Of a stretch of 64,000 nucleotides of DNA, positions 54,293 to 62,961 are shown piece by piece (the first letter of the stretch is position 1; the number at the start of each line of letters is the position of its first letter). This stretch comes from Paenibacillus_AB hodogayensis (GTDB lineage: Bacteria; Bacillota; Bacilli; Paenibacillales; NBRC-103111). The DNA lies in the NCBI RefSeq assembly GCF_039536325.1, contig NZ_BAAAYO010000002.1, positions 558,001-622,000 of the forward strand, given 5' to 3'. The translations under genes and the position numbers were made by a program. The notes beneath the pieces were generated by a model. That model was given only the letters and a program-made list of their open reading frames with translations, did no database searches and was not told the DNA's origin.

Positions 54293-56536
54293 TCAAGATT
54301 TGCTCGGGTTTTTCATGGTCAGGCCGACGCGTCCCTTTTTCAGATCGACGTTCAACACCCATACCGTTACCGTGTCGCCGACCGACACGACATCCATCGG
54401 ATGCTTCACGAACGTATCGCTCAATTGGGATATATGCACCAGGCCGTCGTTCTTGATCCCGATATCCACAAAGGCGCCAAAATCGATTACATTGCGCACC
54501 GTTCCCTGAAGCTGCATTCCCGGCGTCAAATCCTCGATCTGCAGCACGTCGGTGCGGAAAATCGGCAACGGCAGCTCCTCGCGCGGATCGCGCCCCGGCT
54601 TCAGCAAGCTATCCATAATATCGCGCAGCGTCGGAACCCCCACATCCAGCTTTGCGGCCAAAGCCTCCGTATCCGCATGCTGCAGTTTTTCCTTCAGCTC
54701 CTGCGAGCCCAATTTCCCGAGATCGAGCTTCAGCTCGCGGAAAAGACGGTCGACCACCTCGTAGGACTCCGGATGGATCGGCGTATTGTCCAGCGGACTC
54801 GCGCCCTCGCTGACGCGCATAAAGCCGACGCACTGCTCGAACGTTTTGGCACCCAGCCGGGGTACCTTTTGCAGCTGCTTGCGGTCCTTGAACTTGCCGT
54901 TCTCCTCGCGGAACTTTACGATGTTTTTGGCAATGGTGCCATTAATCCCGGACACGTAGGACAGCAGGGACGGAGAGGCCGTATTCAAATCCACGCCCAC
55001 ATGGTTAACCGCCGATTCCACAACGGCCTTCAAGCCTTCCTCCAAATGCTTCTGAGCCACATCGTGCTGGTACTGCCCGACCCCTATCGCCTTCGGTTCG
55101 ATTTTGACCAGCTCGGCCAACGGATCCTGCAAACGACGGGCGATCGAAATCGCGCTCCGCTCCGCCACGTCAAGCGCCGGAAATTCTTCGGCAGCCAGCT
55201 TTGAAGCCGAGTAGACGCTCGCTCCAGCCTCATTGACGATCAAATATTGCAGCTTGCGTGCCTTGATCTTAGCGATCAGACTGGCAATAAACTGCTCGGT
55301 CTCGCGGGACGCCGTCCCATTGCCGATGACAATCAGCTCTACGCCGTATTTCTCGATGGCGGCTTTTACTTTCGTTTCCGCCTCGGCAACCTTGTTGTGC
55401 GGCGCCGTCGGGTACACGACGTCGATGTACAGCATTTTCCCCGTCTCGTCCACGACCGCCAGCTTGCAACCCGTCCGGAAAGCCGGGTCGACGCCCAGGA
55501 CGACCTTCCCTTTGATGGGGGCCTGCAGCAGCAAATTGCGCAAGTTTTCGGCAAAAATCCGGATCGCATGCTCCTCCGCCTTCTCGGTCAGCTCTCCCCG
55601 CACTTCGCGTTCGATCGAAGGCGCGATCAAGCGCTTGTAGGCGTCCTCAATGACGAGCAGCAGCGTGCTTTTTACGATCGATTCCCCTCTGATCGTTTGT
55701 TTGGCTATGTAATCGTGGATGCGCTCGGACGGCACCTCCAGCCGGACTTTCAGCACTTCTTCGCGCTCTCCCCGGTTAATCGCCAGCGTCCGATGCGGCG
55801 GCAGACGGCGAATCGGCTCCTGGTAGGCGTAATACATTTCATAGACCGACTCGACCCCGGCATCCTTCGCCTCGGTTCCGACGATTCCCTGCTCCTGCGT
55901 AAAACGGCGCACCCATGCCCGGATTTTCGCGTCGTCCGCCAAGTTTTCGGCAATAATGTCCGATGCGCCCTGTATGGCATCCTCGGCCGTATTCACCTGC
56001 TTGTCGGGGTAGATATAAGCTGCCGCTTCCCGCTCCAGAGAGCCTTGCCGAGGCTGGGTCATGATCCAAACGGCGAGGGGCTCCAGTCCGCGTTCTTTGG
56101 CTACGCTGGCGCGCGTCTTGCGCTTTTGCCGGTAAGGACGGTACAGGTCTTCGACCTCCTGCAGCTTCACCGCCTGCTCGATCGCGCCTTTCAGCTCCGC
56201 GGTCAGCTTGCCCTGTTCGTCGATTAGCCGGATGACCTCCAGCTTGCGGTCCTCCAAATTACGCAAATATTGCAGCCGTTCTTCAATATCCCGCAGCTGC
56301 GTCTCATCCAGCTCTCCGGTCATTTCTTTACGGTAACGGGCGATAAACGGAATGGTGTTCCCCTCGTCCAACAAACCGACGGAAGCCCGAACTTTGCCGA
56401 GCGGAAGCTCCAGCTCCCTGGCTACCTGCTTCAGGATGCGTTCTTGACGGAGCGTCTTCTGCTCCTCGGTAAGCTCGTACTTGCCGGCCTGCTCCCCCAG
56501 AACGGCCGTTTCTTTCGTTTCCAGCTCTTTTGCCAT
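54293..56536 (-). CDS. tex: Tex-family RNA-binding protein
   Basis: A 747-residue cytoplasmic transcription accessory protein. Domains in order: N-terminal helical Tex region (NTIPFIARYRKEMTGELDE near residue 55), YqgF/RNase-H-like domain (GKVVLGVDPAFRTGCKLAVVD, about 340-360), helix-hairpin-helix (LSYVSGINGTIAKNIVKFREENGKF) and a C-terminal S1 domain (GMQLQGTVRNVIDFGAFVDIGIKNDGLVHIS, about 650-720). The length is typical. It is YdcI in B. subtilis, where cmpA and ydcK are also neighbours. Confidence 0.95.
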   Translation of the reverse strand: MAKELETKETAVLGEQAGKYELTEEQKTLRQERILKQVARELELPLGKVRASVGLLDEGNTIPFIARYRKEMTGELDETQLRDIEERLQYLRNLEDRKLEVIRLIDEQGKLTAELKGAIEQAVKLQEVEDLYRPYRQKRKTRASVAKERGLEPLAVWIMTQPRQGSLEREAAAYIYPDKQVNTAEDAIQGASDIIAENLADDAKIRAWVRRFTQEQGIVGTEAKDAGVESVYEMYYAYQEPIRRLPPHRTLAINRGEREEVLKVRLEVPSERIHDYIAKQTIRGESIVKSTLLLVIEDAYKRLIAPSIEREVRGELTEKAEEHAIRIFAENLRNLLLQAPIKGKVVLGVDPAFRTGCKLAVVDETGKMLYIDVVYPTAPHNKVAEAETKVKAAIEKYGVELIVIGNGTASRETEQFIASLIAKIKARKLQYLIVNEAGASVYSASKLAAEEFPALDVAERSAISIARRLQDPLAELVKIEPKAIGVGQYQHDVAQKHLEEGLKAVVESAVNHVGVDLNTASPSLLSYVSGINGTIAKNIVKFREENGKFKDRKQLQKVPRLGAKTFEQCVGFMRVSEGASPLDNTPIHPESYEVVDRLFRELKLDLGKLGSQELKEKLQHADTEALAAKLDVGVPTLRDIMDSLLKPGRDPREELPLPIFRTDVLQIEDLTPGMQLQGTVRNVIDFGAFVDIGIKNDGLVHISQLSDTFVKHPMDVVSVGDTVTVWVLNVDLKKGRVGLTMKNPSKS

Positions 56537-56764
56537 GCGCTACCTCTTTCTGTTCATGAATTGGCGTTCTACCTAGCGACGATTAAAGCGGTGCTTGCTC
56601 GCTAATAACCGCCTATTCCGCTTGATGCCGCGATGCTTTAACCTAATTTCCCCATCTACCTTCGTTCTGCTGACCCCTATTATACCATAACGCTCCTTAG
56701 CCGGACGACTGGACCGATCTGTCGCTGCAGTTTGGAACAGCCGTTTTATGAACCGTTTTTATCC

Positions 56765-56859
56765 TTATCCACAAAAAGAAGGACATTATTCACAAATAAT
56801 CAACAATACAACGAGGGTTATCCACATATTTCGCAATAGTTATCCCCATCTTGTTCACA
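56765..56859 (+). promoter_or_regulatory. DnaA-box cluster 2
   Basis: TTATCCACA (56765), TTATTCACA (56786), TTATCCACA (56818), TTATCCCCA (56840) and TTGTTCACA (56851) lie within 95 bases in one orientation, with a weaker TAATCAACA at 56797. Two are perfect consensus. The cluster sits between tex and the endoAI-endoA genes. Confidence 0.82.
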
Positions 56860-57009
56860 AATCGTCTGTTTATGTATGGAGTACGTTCGGTCAGGCGGAA
56901 TGCTTCTCCCGATTCAAAAAAGCACGATGGAACATCCGTCCTTCGAAAGATGCCCCGTGGAATGCCTCAAGACTCGTTTCAGAACCAATCATTAAAAATG
57001 AAAACGACA

Positions 57010-57032
57010 AAAAAACGAGGGGGCTCCTCGTT
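57010..57032 (-). terminator. Rho-independent terminator of endoA
   Basis: On the minus strand ACGAGG-AGCCC-CCTCGT is followed by a long T run, shortly after the endoA stop. Confidence 0.85.
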
Positions 57033-57054
57033 TGCGTGTCCTTTGCAGCCGATT

Positions 57055-57405
57055 TCAAAACTCAATAAGGCCTACGCTGACTTGCAGCGCTTCGTCCACC
57101 TTGCGCATAGACTCGTCGTCGAGATGCGTAATTTTATCCGTCAGCCTCTGCTTGTCGATCGTCCGAATCTGCTCGAGCAAAATAACCGAGTCGCGGTCGA
57201 ACCCGTGCGACTCCGCATCGATTTCTACGTGTGTTGGCAGCTTGGCTTTCTGGATTTGCGCCGTAATCGCCGCAACGATGACAGTGGGACTGAAACGGTT
57301 CCCAATATCATTCTGAATGACCAGTACGGGCCTTACGCCGCCTTGTTCGGACCCCACCACCGGTGACAAGTCCGCAAAAAATACATCGCCACGTTTCACA
57401 ATCAA
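57055..57405 (-). CDS. ndoA: Endoribonuclease toxin EndoA (MazF/PemK family)
   Basis: A 116-residue type II toxin, a sequence-specific mRNA endoribonuclease. The whole MazF fold is present: IVKRGDVFFADLSPVVGSEQGGVRPVLVIQND, the catalytic Arg and Thr in the GGVRP and VAAITAQ segments, and LLEQIRTIDKQRL. It starts three bases after the antitoxin stop. The order alr - antitoxin - toxin is the usual Bacillus arrangement; the sigB-regulator genes that follow in Bacillus are absent here. Confidence 0.96.
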   Translation of the reverse strand: MIVKRGDVFFADLSPVVGSEQGGVRPVLVIQNDIGNRFSPTVIVAAITAQIQKAKLPTHVEIDAESHGFDRDSVILLEQIRTIDKQRLTDKITHLDDESMRKVDEALQVSVGLIEF

Positions 57406-57408
57406 GCT

Positions 57409-57690
57409 CTACACCCCGCTAACTAAGCGATCGAGGGTACCGTCCGCGTCTTCCTCCGCTTGAAATGCCTCCGCTGCCATATGCAAATTAATTTTGGCCA
57501 TCTCCATATAACCGCGCTGCATCGACTCGCGCAAATGCCGCTTCTTGCGCTCCATCAAATACAACTTCATGGCTTGACGAATGAATTCGCTGCGATTGGA
57601 GTTTTCCTTCTCCACGATGCCGTCCACTTCCTGCAGCAAGTTATCCGGAAGACTAATCATGATCCTTTTCGTGTTATGCGCATTGGCCAC
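57409..57690 (-). CDS. ndoAI: Antitoxin EndoAI (ribbon-helix-helix)
   Basis: A 93-residue antitoxin that neutralises EndoA and represses its operon. The N-terminal TKRIMISLPDNLLQEVDGIVEKENSNRSEFIRQAMKLYL is a ribbon-helix-helix domain, and the C-terminal helical tail would wrap the toxin. The GTG at 57690 with GGGGGTG is preferred; the frame extends 14 codons upstream without a site. A promoter lies just upstream. Confidence 0.92.
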   Translation of the reverse strand: MANAHNTKRIMISLPDNLLQEVDGIVEKENSNRSEFIRQAMKLYLMERKKRHLRESMQRGYMEMAKINLHMAAEAFQAEEDADGTLDRLVSGV

Positions 57691-57739
57691 CGATCTCGCA
57701 CCCCCAAAACATTCCCAAACCCATACTTCCATTATGTCG

Positions 57740-57767
57740 ATAATACAGTCATTTTATACAAGAACAA
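57740..57767 (-). promoter_or_regulatory. Promoter of the endoAI-endoA operon
   Basis: On the minus strand TTGTTC (57762-57767) and TATTAT (57740-57745) are 16 bases apart, about 50 bases before the GTG start. Confidence 0.6.
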
Positions 57768-58346
57768 GTATATGCTTCGGATATATCACGTATGTGTATC
57801 CTTCGCAAAAAGCATCCTTCGGAACATTGGCAGGGCAAATACATCCGACGGGGAAAACTCTCCCCCGCAGGTCTAGCAAAGTAGATACACTTTGCATACC
57901 GGCTGTCTCGTGCTCTGCACGTGATCAGACACATCTTCAGAGCTGCCAAATGTGTGTATCTGGAAAACTCACTCATGTGCCACCCAAGAAATCTGCTTAT
58001 TTCTTGTAAACGATTAGGTCTGACGGTATTAGAGCCGATCCGCTTGCTCCGACAGACTGAAGTTGCCTGAATCCATACACGGAACCGTTCAGTTCGTTCA
58101 AATCACTACCGAATGCGAACCGTCGTTGGCTCGGACGCTGCTTACCTTCTTGCCCGACGAAGCGCCGTCGCAGTTCCGGCCTACTTACTCCGTCAACTCC
58201 GCGCAATCTCCGTCTATACGTATTCGCTAAAAGTCGATTAATTCCTTCGCTCCCTGTCGAAAAAGGAACTGGAAAATGTTTCTCCCGCTCCACGATCGGA
58301 CGGTGACGCTTTTGCAGGTCTTTTGTCAACGTGTAGACATTGTATA

Positions 58347-58390
58347 AAACCGCCCCGGCGGCCGCTGCATATTCAAGACGTTCCGGGGCG
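58347..58390 (-). terminator. Probable terminator of alr
   Basis: CGCCCCGG (58351-58358) pairs with CCGGGGCG (58383-58390); on the minus strand GTTTTAT follows. The T run is short. Confidence 0.6.
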
Positions 58391-58463
58391 CTCGATTCAT
58401 TGTATGCGCCGCTTTCTCATGTATGCTGCCCGTACCGGAAAATAGATTCTCCCGTTCAGTAAT

Positions 58464-59654
58464 TCAACGAACCAACGGGTTCAAGACACAATCCCGCTCC
58501 CCGTTGCGGATATATACTCGCGGAACGCGATGGGAGACCATGCACGTCACCTCGTAGTTGATCGTGCCGAGCAAGGCAGCCAGTTCTTCCGCAGACACCG
58601 TCTCCGCCCCTTGGCGGCCCAGCAGCACCACTTCTTCGTCCTTCGTCGGATTTTCGACCCCGGACAAATTCGCCATGCACTGGTCCATGCAAATTCGCCC
58701 GACGATTGGCACCCGCCGGCCGCGTATAAGCGCCTGCACCTTCTGAGACAGCATGCGGCTGTAGCCGTCCGCGTACCCGATGGGCAATGTACCGATTACC
58801 TCTTCCCCTTGCGTGCGGTATATCGTACCGTAGCTGATCCCGGAACCTTCGGGTAGTGTTTTGATGTGCGACAGCTTCGTTTTGATGCTCATTACCGGTT
58901 CAAGCTGCATGCGTTCCCGGTTTACTTCCTCCGACGGATAGAGGCCGTACATCGCTATACCAAGCCGTACCATATTGTAAGAGAGCTCCGGGCACTCAAT
59001 CCCGGCGGCGCTGTTGCCCGTATGCACGTAACGGAAAACGACGCCTTGCTCGCGAAAGTGTTTGACGACCTGTTCAAACTTGGCGTGTTGTTCCCGTGTA
59101 TACGTCTTATCCGTCTCGTCCGCGCTGGCAAAATGCGTATAAATCCCTTCCACATTCAGCGAAGGATGCCGGAGTGCGCGCTCCATATAAGCAATGGCCT
59201 CATCGTCGGGTCGCAGGCCGAGCCGCCCCATGCCCGTATCTATTTTGATATGCACATTCAGCTTGCTTTCGCCCAGATCGTCCAGGGCATCCCACAGCTC
59301 CTCGTGAAAGACGGTCAGCGTAATATCGTGCTCCATGGCGGGCAGCACGCCTTCCGGCGACGTATAGCCAAGCACCAGGATCGGTGCGGTCACGCCGGCT
59401 CTCCGCAGCTCCAAACCTTCGTCCAGAAAGGCGACCCCGATGTAGACCGCGCCGCAATCGATCGCTTCCTGCGCCACCTTGATTGCACCGTGGCCGTAGG
59501 CGTCCGCCTTTACGACCGCCATCAAGCCCACTTGCGCGGGCAAAGCCTGTTGAAATGCCTGAATGTTATGCCTTAACGCGTCCAGCGATACCTCCACCCA
59601 AGTCGGGCGATAAAACGTCTCCAAGCTGCTCACCTTCTTCTTTTTCCTGCGCAA
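58464..59654 (-). CDS. alr: Alanine racemase
   Basis: A 396-residue PLP enzyme making D-alanine for peptidoglycan. The PLP lysine is in MAVVKADAYGHGA (about residue 49), the opposing catalytic Tyr in the GTLPIGYADGYSR region, and RICMDQCMANL is typical. The start is TTG at 59654, reading a basic RRKKKK tail; a GTG seven codons in (59633), with AGGAAAAAG upstream, is an alternative. It is upstream of endoAI-endoA, as in Bacillus. Confidence 0.95.
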   Translation of the reverse strand: MRRKKKKVSSLETFYRPTWVEVSLDALRHNIQAFQQALPAQVGLMAVVKADAYGHGAIKVAQEAIDCGAVYIGVAFLDEGLELRRAGVTAPILVLGYTSPEGVLPAMEHDITLTVFHEELWDALDDLGESKLNVHIKIDTGMGRLGLRPDDEAIAYMERALRHPSLNVEGIYTHFASADETDKTYTREQHAKFEQVVKHFREQGVVFRYVHTGNSAAGIECPELSYNMVRLGIAMYGLYPSEEVNRERMQLEPVMSIKTKLSHIKTLPEGSGISYGTIYRTQGEEVIGTLPIGYADGYSRMLSQKVQALIRGRRVPIVGRICMDQCMANLSGVENPTKDEEVVLLGRQGAETVSAEELAALLGTINYEVTCMVSHRVPRVYIRNGERDCVLNPLVR

Positions 59655-59965
59655 TCCCTCTCATGGAAAGCCCGATCTGAATCCCCTCATCTATGGTAAA
59701 GGCGATGCCCCTGCACTGTCAATGAACAAACCCTCACAATTCCCCCTTAAGCGGTGGACAAATAAAGGAAAACACCCGGTCCTTGGCCGGGTGACGTTCG
59801 GCTGGCGGAGGGGTGTGGGGAAAATAAAATCCAATGTGAATTCCCAGCTTCTCTAAAGTTGCAGCCTACTGCAGCCTGATCATCTTCACAGTTTCCCTTT
59901 GTTCTATCTTTCTTCAAGCAACTGCGCTTTGCTTAATTTCATACTACTTAATGTTCTCGATCCTA
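59655..59965. other. Intergenic stretch between the lipoprotein gene and alr
   Basis: It holds one terminator-like hairpin (59762-59793, minus strand). No gene or further structure was seen. Confidence 0.6.
59762..59793 (-). terminator. Terminator after the YdcC-like gene
   Basis: CACCCGG and CCGGGTG pair around GCCAAGGA on the minus strand, followed by TTTTCCTTTATT. It suggests alr has its own promoter. Confidence 0.7.
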
Positions 59966-61186
59966 TTACTTGCCAACCTGTCCTTGAACGGACTGGGCAA
60001 TTCGGATCATTTCCGTCGGCGAAAGGTCCCCTGTCGAGAGCCGGTAATCCATACCGTCATAGGTCCAGGTCAGCGTTCTCAAGCCCTTTTCTTCTCCCGT
60101 TACCACTCCGATCGTATAACCCAGATCAAGAATCGTTCCGTTTAAAGAGGTGACCGTTTTCGCTTGCGGCATCGATTCGACAAGCGTGTAGTTGTAGGTT
60201 CCGGAGTAACGGAACAAAATCGCTTTCTCCTCGCCAAGCTTCACTTCCTTCAATTCTTGCTTCTTGACCCCCTGCGGCACATAGCTCGGCTCCACGATTC
60301 CAAAGCTTTGCGCAGCGGCGGCAGTCGCCTTATCTGTAGGTGTGCCTTGCTGCTGGTGTTGAGCGCCCGTGGTCCCTTGAGCTGTTGAACCTGTCGAAGG
60401 CGTACCGGTCGCTGCAGCGCCGGTCGGCTTGGCGGCTGGTGTTTCCTTGCCGGTCTCCGTACCTTTTGTTCCGGATGGTGTCGTAGCTCCATTAACGGCC
60501 CCGAGCTTGCCGGCATCCGCTGCTTTGACCGAGGTCGGCATCGTTTGCAGGTTCCAGCTCGTCATATTACGCTGCATATCGAACGAATCTTTATCAAACT
60601 TTTTGCCGAACTCGAACTGCGTAAACTTCACCGAAACCATTACATTGTTGTTCTCGTCCGCCACCTGCACCTGCTTGGGTGCGTAGTCCTTCTTGTTCAG
60701 CCAAATTTTCTGGCGGGCCAACAGTCCGTTCTGGTAATTCGCCGCCACGTCGAACACATAGGCATCCTTTTCTTCGGCAAATTGTCGTTCATTGTCCATC
60801 ACGATGCTTTGCACCAAGGACTGGTATAGGTACACTTGTCCGGAATTTTCCGGCCAATCGCTTTGGAAACGGAACATTTTATTCAAATGCGGCGTGAGCA
60901 CGAACACGCCCTCATCGTTGCGCAGCACGATTTGCGTAATATCTTTCGCCTCATTCGTTAATGCGATCCGGTAGTAGTGCGGATTCTGGTACGACACATC
61001 GACGCTGTATTCCTGCGCTTGCTGACCGGTTTGCAGCGTCATCGTCCCCGAGCCCTGATAGCTATCGAGCTTTCCGATCACATGATCCAAATCTTTGACT
61101 ACTTGCTCCGCATTCCTCGTCCCGCAACCCGCTGCAACTAATGCCACGCACATCACGATGGCCAGCATCCATGTGACCCGACGCAT
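59966..61186 (-). CDS. YdcC-like sporulation lipoprotein (LolA-like fold)
   Basis: A 406-residue lipoprotein: signal peptide and lipobox VAAGC (about residues 17-21), a LolA-like beta domain (about 35-215, YQGSGTMTLQTGQQ ... YRIALTNEAKDITQIVLRNDEGVFVLTPHLNKMFRFQSDWP), a Thr/Gly/Ala/Pro-rich insert (about 228-300), then a second DUF4367-like domain (FGIVEPSYVPQGVKKQELKEV ... WTYDGMDYRLS). B. subtilis YdcC, also beside alr, is the counterpart and is made in sporulation. The insert is unusual in length. Confidence 0.87.
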   Translation of the reverse strand: MRRVTWMLAIVMCVALVAAGCGTRNAEQVVKDLDHVIGKLDSYQGSGTMTLQTGQQAQEYSVDVSYQNPHYYRIALTNEAKDITQIVLRNDEGVFVLTPHLNKMFRFQSDWPENSGQVYLYQSLVQSIVMDNERQFAEEKDAYVFDVAANYQNGLLARQKIWLNKKDYAPKQVQVADENNNVMVSVKFTQFEFGKKFDKDSFDMQRNMTSWNLQTMPTSVKAADAGKLGAVNGATTPSGTKGTETGKETPAAKPTGAAATGTPSTGSTAQGTTGAQHQQQGTPTDKATAAAAQSFGIVEPSYVPQGVKKQELKEVKLGEEKAILFRYSGTYNYTLVESMPQAKTVTSLNGTILDLGYTIGVVTGEEKGLRTLTWTYDGMDYRLSTGDLSPTEMIRIAQSVQGQVGK

Positions 61187-61315
61187 TTCATCAACCCCTC
61201 ACACGAAATAATGATTACTTGTACAACTCTATGTAGGGGGTTGGACAAATATGCGGAACAAGCACAAAAAGAGAAAATGGGCTGGGCTACCTTTTGGGGG
61301 ACTAAATCGGCAGTT

Positions 61316-61327
61316 CTATGCTATAAT
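61316..61327 (+). promoter_or_regulatory. Extended -10 promoter of the sugar transferase gene
   Basis: TGCTATAAT (about 61319-61327) is a perfect extended -10. No good -35 is placed at 17 bases, which an extended -10 can tolerate. The ATG is 41 bases downstream. Confidence 0.55.
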
Positions 61328-61367
61328 TGTTAGGAACTATCAAAGTTTGTCAAGGAGCGTACTGTCC

Positions 61368-62873
61368 ATGAGTCTGGAGATTCAAATGAACAAAAACATA
61401 AAGCCGGGCCACCTGCTCATTGCCGAAGATATCGTCTCTTATAAGAAGAAGACGCTTCGTCTGGAGAGGTTGCTCAATATAAGCATGATTGCTGTTGAAT
61501 ACCTGCTTTATTTGACATGCTTCATCGTCCTCTTTCTATTCAAAGTAGTGTCCGATTACGACGAACTGAGATGGAACGACATTTTATCCAGCATTCAGCA
61601 AATTCCAGTCCTCGGCGAGTACATGATGCTGATTGGCGTCATCTTTGCCGTCTATACGGGCTGGTTGTATCAGCGCGGAATGTTCAAATGGAATCGCGAC
61701 ATCAAGATCATTGACGATACGTTTACCGCCGCCAAAGCGGTGGCATTCTCCTTTTTAATCGCATTGGGCCTTATCTTCTTCCTAAAAACAAGCGTTATTT
61801 ACTCTCGCGTGCTGATTCTCGTTCTGGCCGTATTGATGGTAGTAAGCTTCATGGCTTCGCGTTTTCTTCGCTTGGGAGTATTGATCTTATTGAAACGCAC
61901 CCCCCACTACGACAAAAACGTGCTCATTATCGGAGCAGGTCGGGTCGGGGAACAGATCCGGGACAACCTCAATGCCAACAAAACCGGCAGGACACGCTTT
62001 ATCGGATTTCTGGACGATTACAAAAAAGGCCATCAAGTCCTCGGCTCTATACCCGACATCGAGCAATTGGTGCAGAAGCATAAAATTCATGAAATTTATA
62101 TCACGATTCCATCCGAGCGCGGCCTTATTAACAAAATGATTTCCAGCGTCCGCAAGTACGACGTCCAGATCAAAATTATTCCCGAACTGTTCGAGTTGGT
62201 TACGTCCAGCGTCTCCTTTGATCATGCTTTCGACTATCCTTGTATTGAGATCGTCAGAACACCGCTGCGGGGTCTCAATTGGTTTATGAAGCGGAGTGCG
62301 GATTTCGTAGTATCAGCGATCGGAATCCTTCTTATTTCGCCTATACTGGCCGCCGTAGCTATTGCCATTAAGTTGGATTCTCGAGGACCTTTATTGATCA
62401 AGCAAAAACGGATTGGCAAAAACGGCGCTCCCTTCAACATGCTGAAGTTTCGCTCCATGGTTGCTAATGCGGAGGCTTTAAAGGCGTCGCTCGCCCACAA
62501 AAACGAAGCGGTCGGCCCGGTTTTCAAAATTAAAAATGACCCTCGTATCACGCGCGTAGGGCGGTTTATAAGGAAGTATTCATTGGATGAACTGCCTCAG
62601 CTGTTCAACGTATTGATGGGGCAGATGAGCCTTGTAGGGCCCCGCCCACCGCTTCCTAATGAAGTGGAGCAGTATACCGATTACCAATGGCGGAGATTTG
62701 ATGTTAGGCCGGGGATTACTGGGCTATGGCAGGTAAGTGGGAGAAGTGATTTGCCTTTTGAAGAGTGGGTGAAACTGGATATTTATTATATTGAGAGATG
62801 GAGTTTGGGGTTGGAGTTTAGGATATTGCTTAAAACGCTCCCTGTTGTCTTGAAGGGTGAAGGAGCTTATTAA
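61368..62873 (+). CDS. Polyprenyl-phosphate sugar-1-phosphate transferase (WcaJ/CpsE type)
   Basis: A 501-residue membrane enzyme that starts exopolysaccharide synthesis by loading a hexose-1-phosphate onto undecaprenyl phosphate. Four N-terminal helices (about residues 30-185), a Rossmann-like CoA-binding domain (NVLIIGAGRVGEQIRDNL, about 190-310) and the bacterial sugar transferase domain: MKRSADFVVSAIGILLISP, FNMLKFRSMVANA, SLDELPQLFNVLMGQMSLVGPRPPLP and RPGITGLWQVSGRSD. AAGGAG lies ahead of the ATG at 61368. It probably opens an EPS cluster running past the window. Confidence 0.93.
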   Translation: MSLEIQMNKNIKPGHLLIAEDIVSYKKKTLRLERLLNISMIAVEYLLYLTCFIVLFLFKVVSDYDELRWNDILSSIQQIPVLGEYMMLIGVIFAVYTGWLYQRGMFKWNRDIKIIDDTFTAAKAVAFSFLIALGLIFFLKTSVIYSRVLILVLAVLMVVSFMASRFLRLGVLILLKRTPHYDKNVLIIGAGRVGEQIRDNLNANKTGRTRFIGFLDDYKKGHQVLGSIPDIEQLVQKHKIHEIYITIPSERGLINKMISSVRKYDVQIKIIPELFELVTSSVSFDHAFDYPCIEIVRTPLRGLNWFMKRSADFVVSAIGILLISPILAAVAIAIKLDSRGPLLIKQKRIGKNGAPFNMLKFRSMVANAEALKASLAHKNEAVGPVFKIKNDPRITRVGRFIRKYSLDELPQLFNVLMGQMSLVGPRPPLPNEVEQYTDYQWRRFDVRPGITGLWQVSGRSDLPFEEWVKLDIYYIERWSLGLEFRILLKTLPVVLKGEGAY

Positions 62874-62917
62874 TAAGAGTAGTCCGTCGAGTCTTTGATC
62901 GACGGTCTACTCTTATT
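62872..62917. terminator. Bidirectional terminator
   Basis: AATAAGAGTAG (62872-62882) pairs with CTACTCTTATT (62907-62917), with an inner CCGTCGA/TCGACGG stem. It lies between the convergent transferase and acyltransferase genes. Confidence 0.85.
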
Positions 62918-62961
62918 GTCCGTAACTAAGCTTTTGTGTTCTCTTAGCTACTCTCTTAACA

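Larger units (their letters stand above)
56537..57054. other. Intergenic stretch with DnaA-box cluster 2 and the endoA terminator
   Basis: No gene is supported. Besides the DnaA boxes at 56765-56859 and the terminator at 57010-57032 the DNA is AT-rich. The 56748-57068 plus-strand frame runs through both and is not coding. Confidence 0.65.
57691..58463. other. 773-base stretch between alr and endoAI without a confident gene
   Basis: The only features seen are the endoAI promoter, the alr terminator and several scattered TGTGTATC/GATACA-like words between 57790 and 57960. The longest frame (57997-58329, minus) starts at a TTG without ribosome binding site and has a composition unlike its neighbours. 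A decayed gene is possible. Confidence 0.45.

Noticed and set aside
53853..54362. 169-codon minus-strand frame over cmpA
   Set aside because: It is antisense to cmpA and its terminator and has no recognisable product.
57997..58329. 110-codon minus-strand frame between alr and endoAI
   Set aside because: It has a TTG start without ribosome binding site and an Arg-rich composition without domain pattern.
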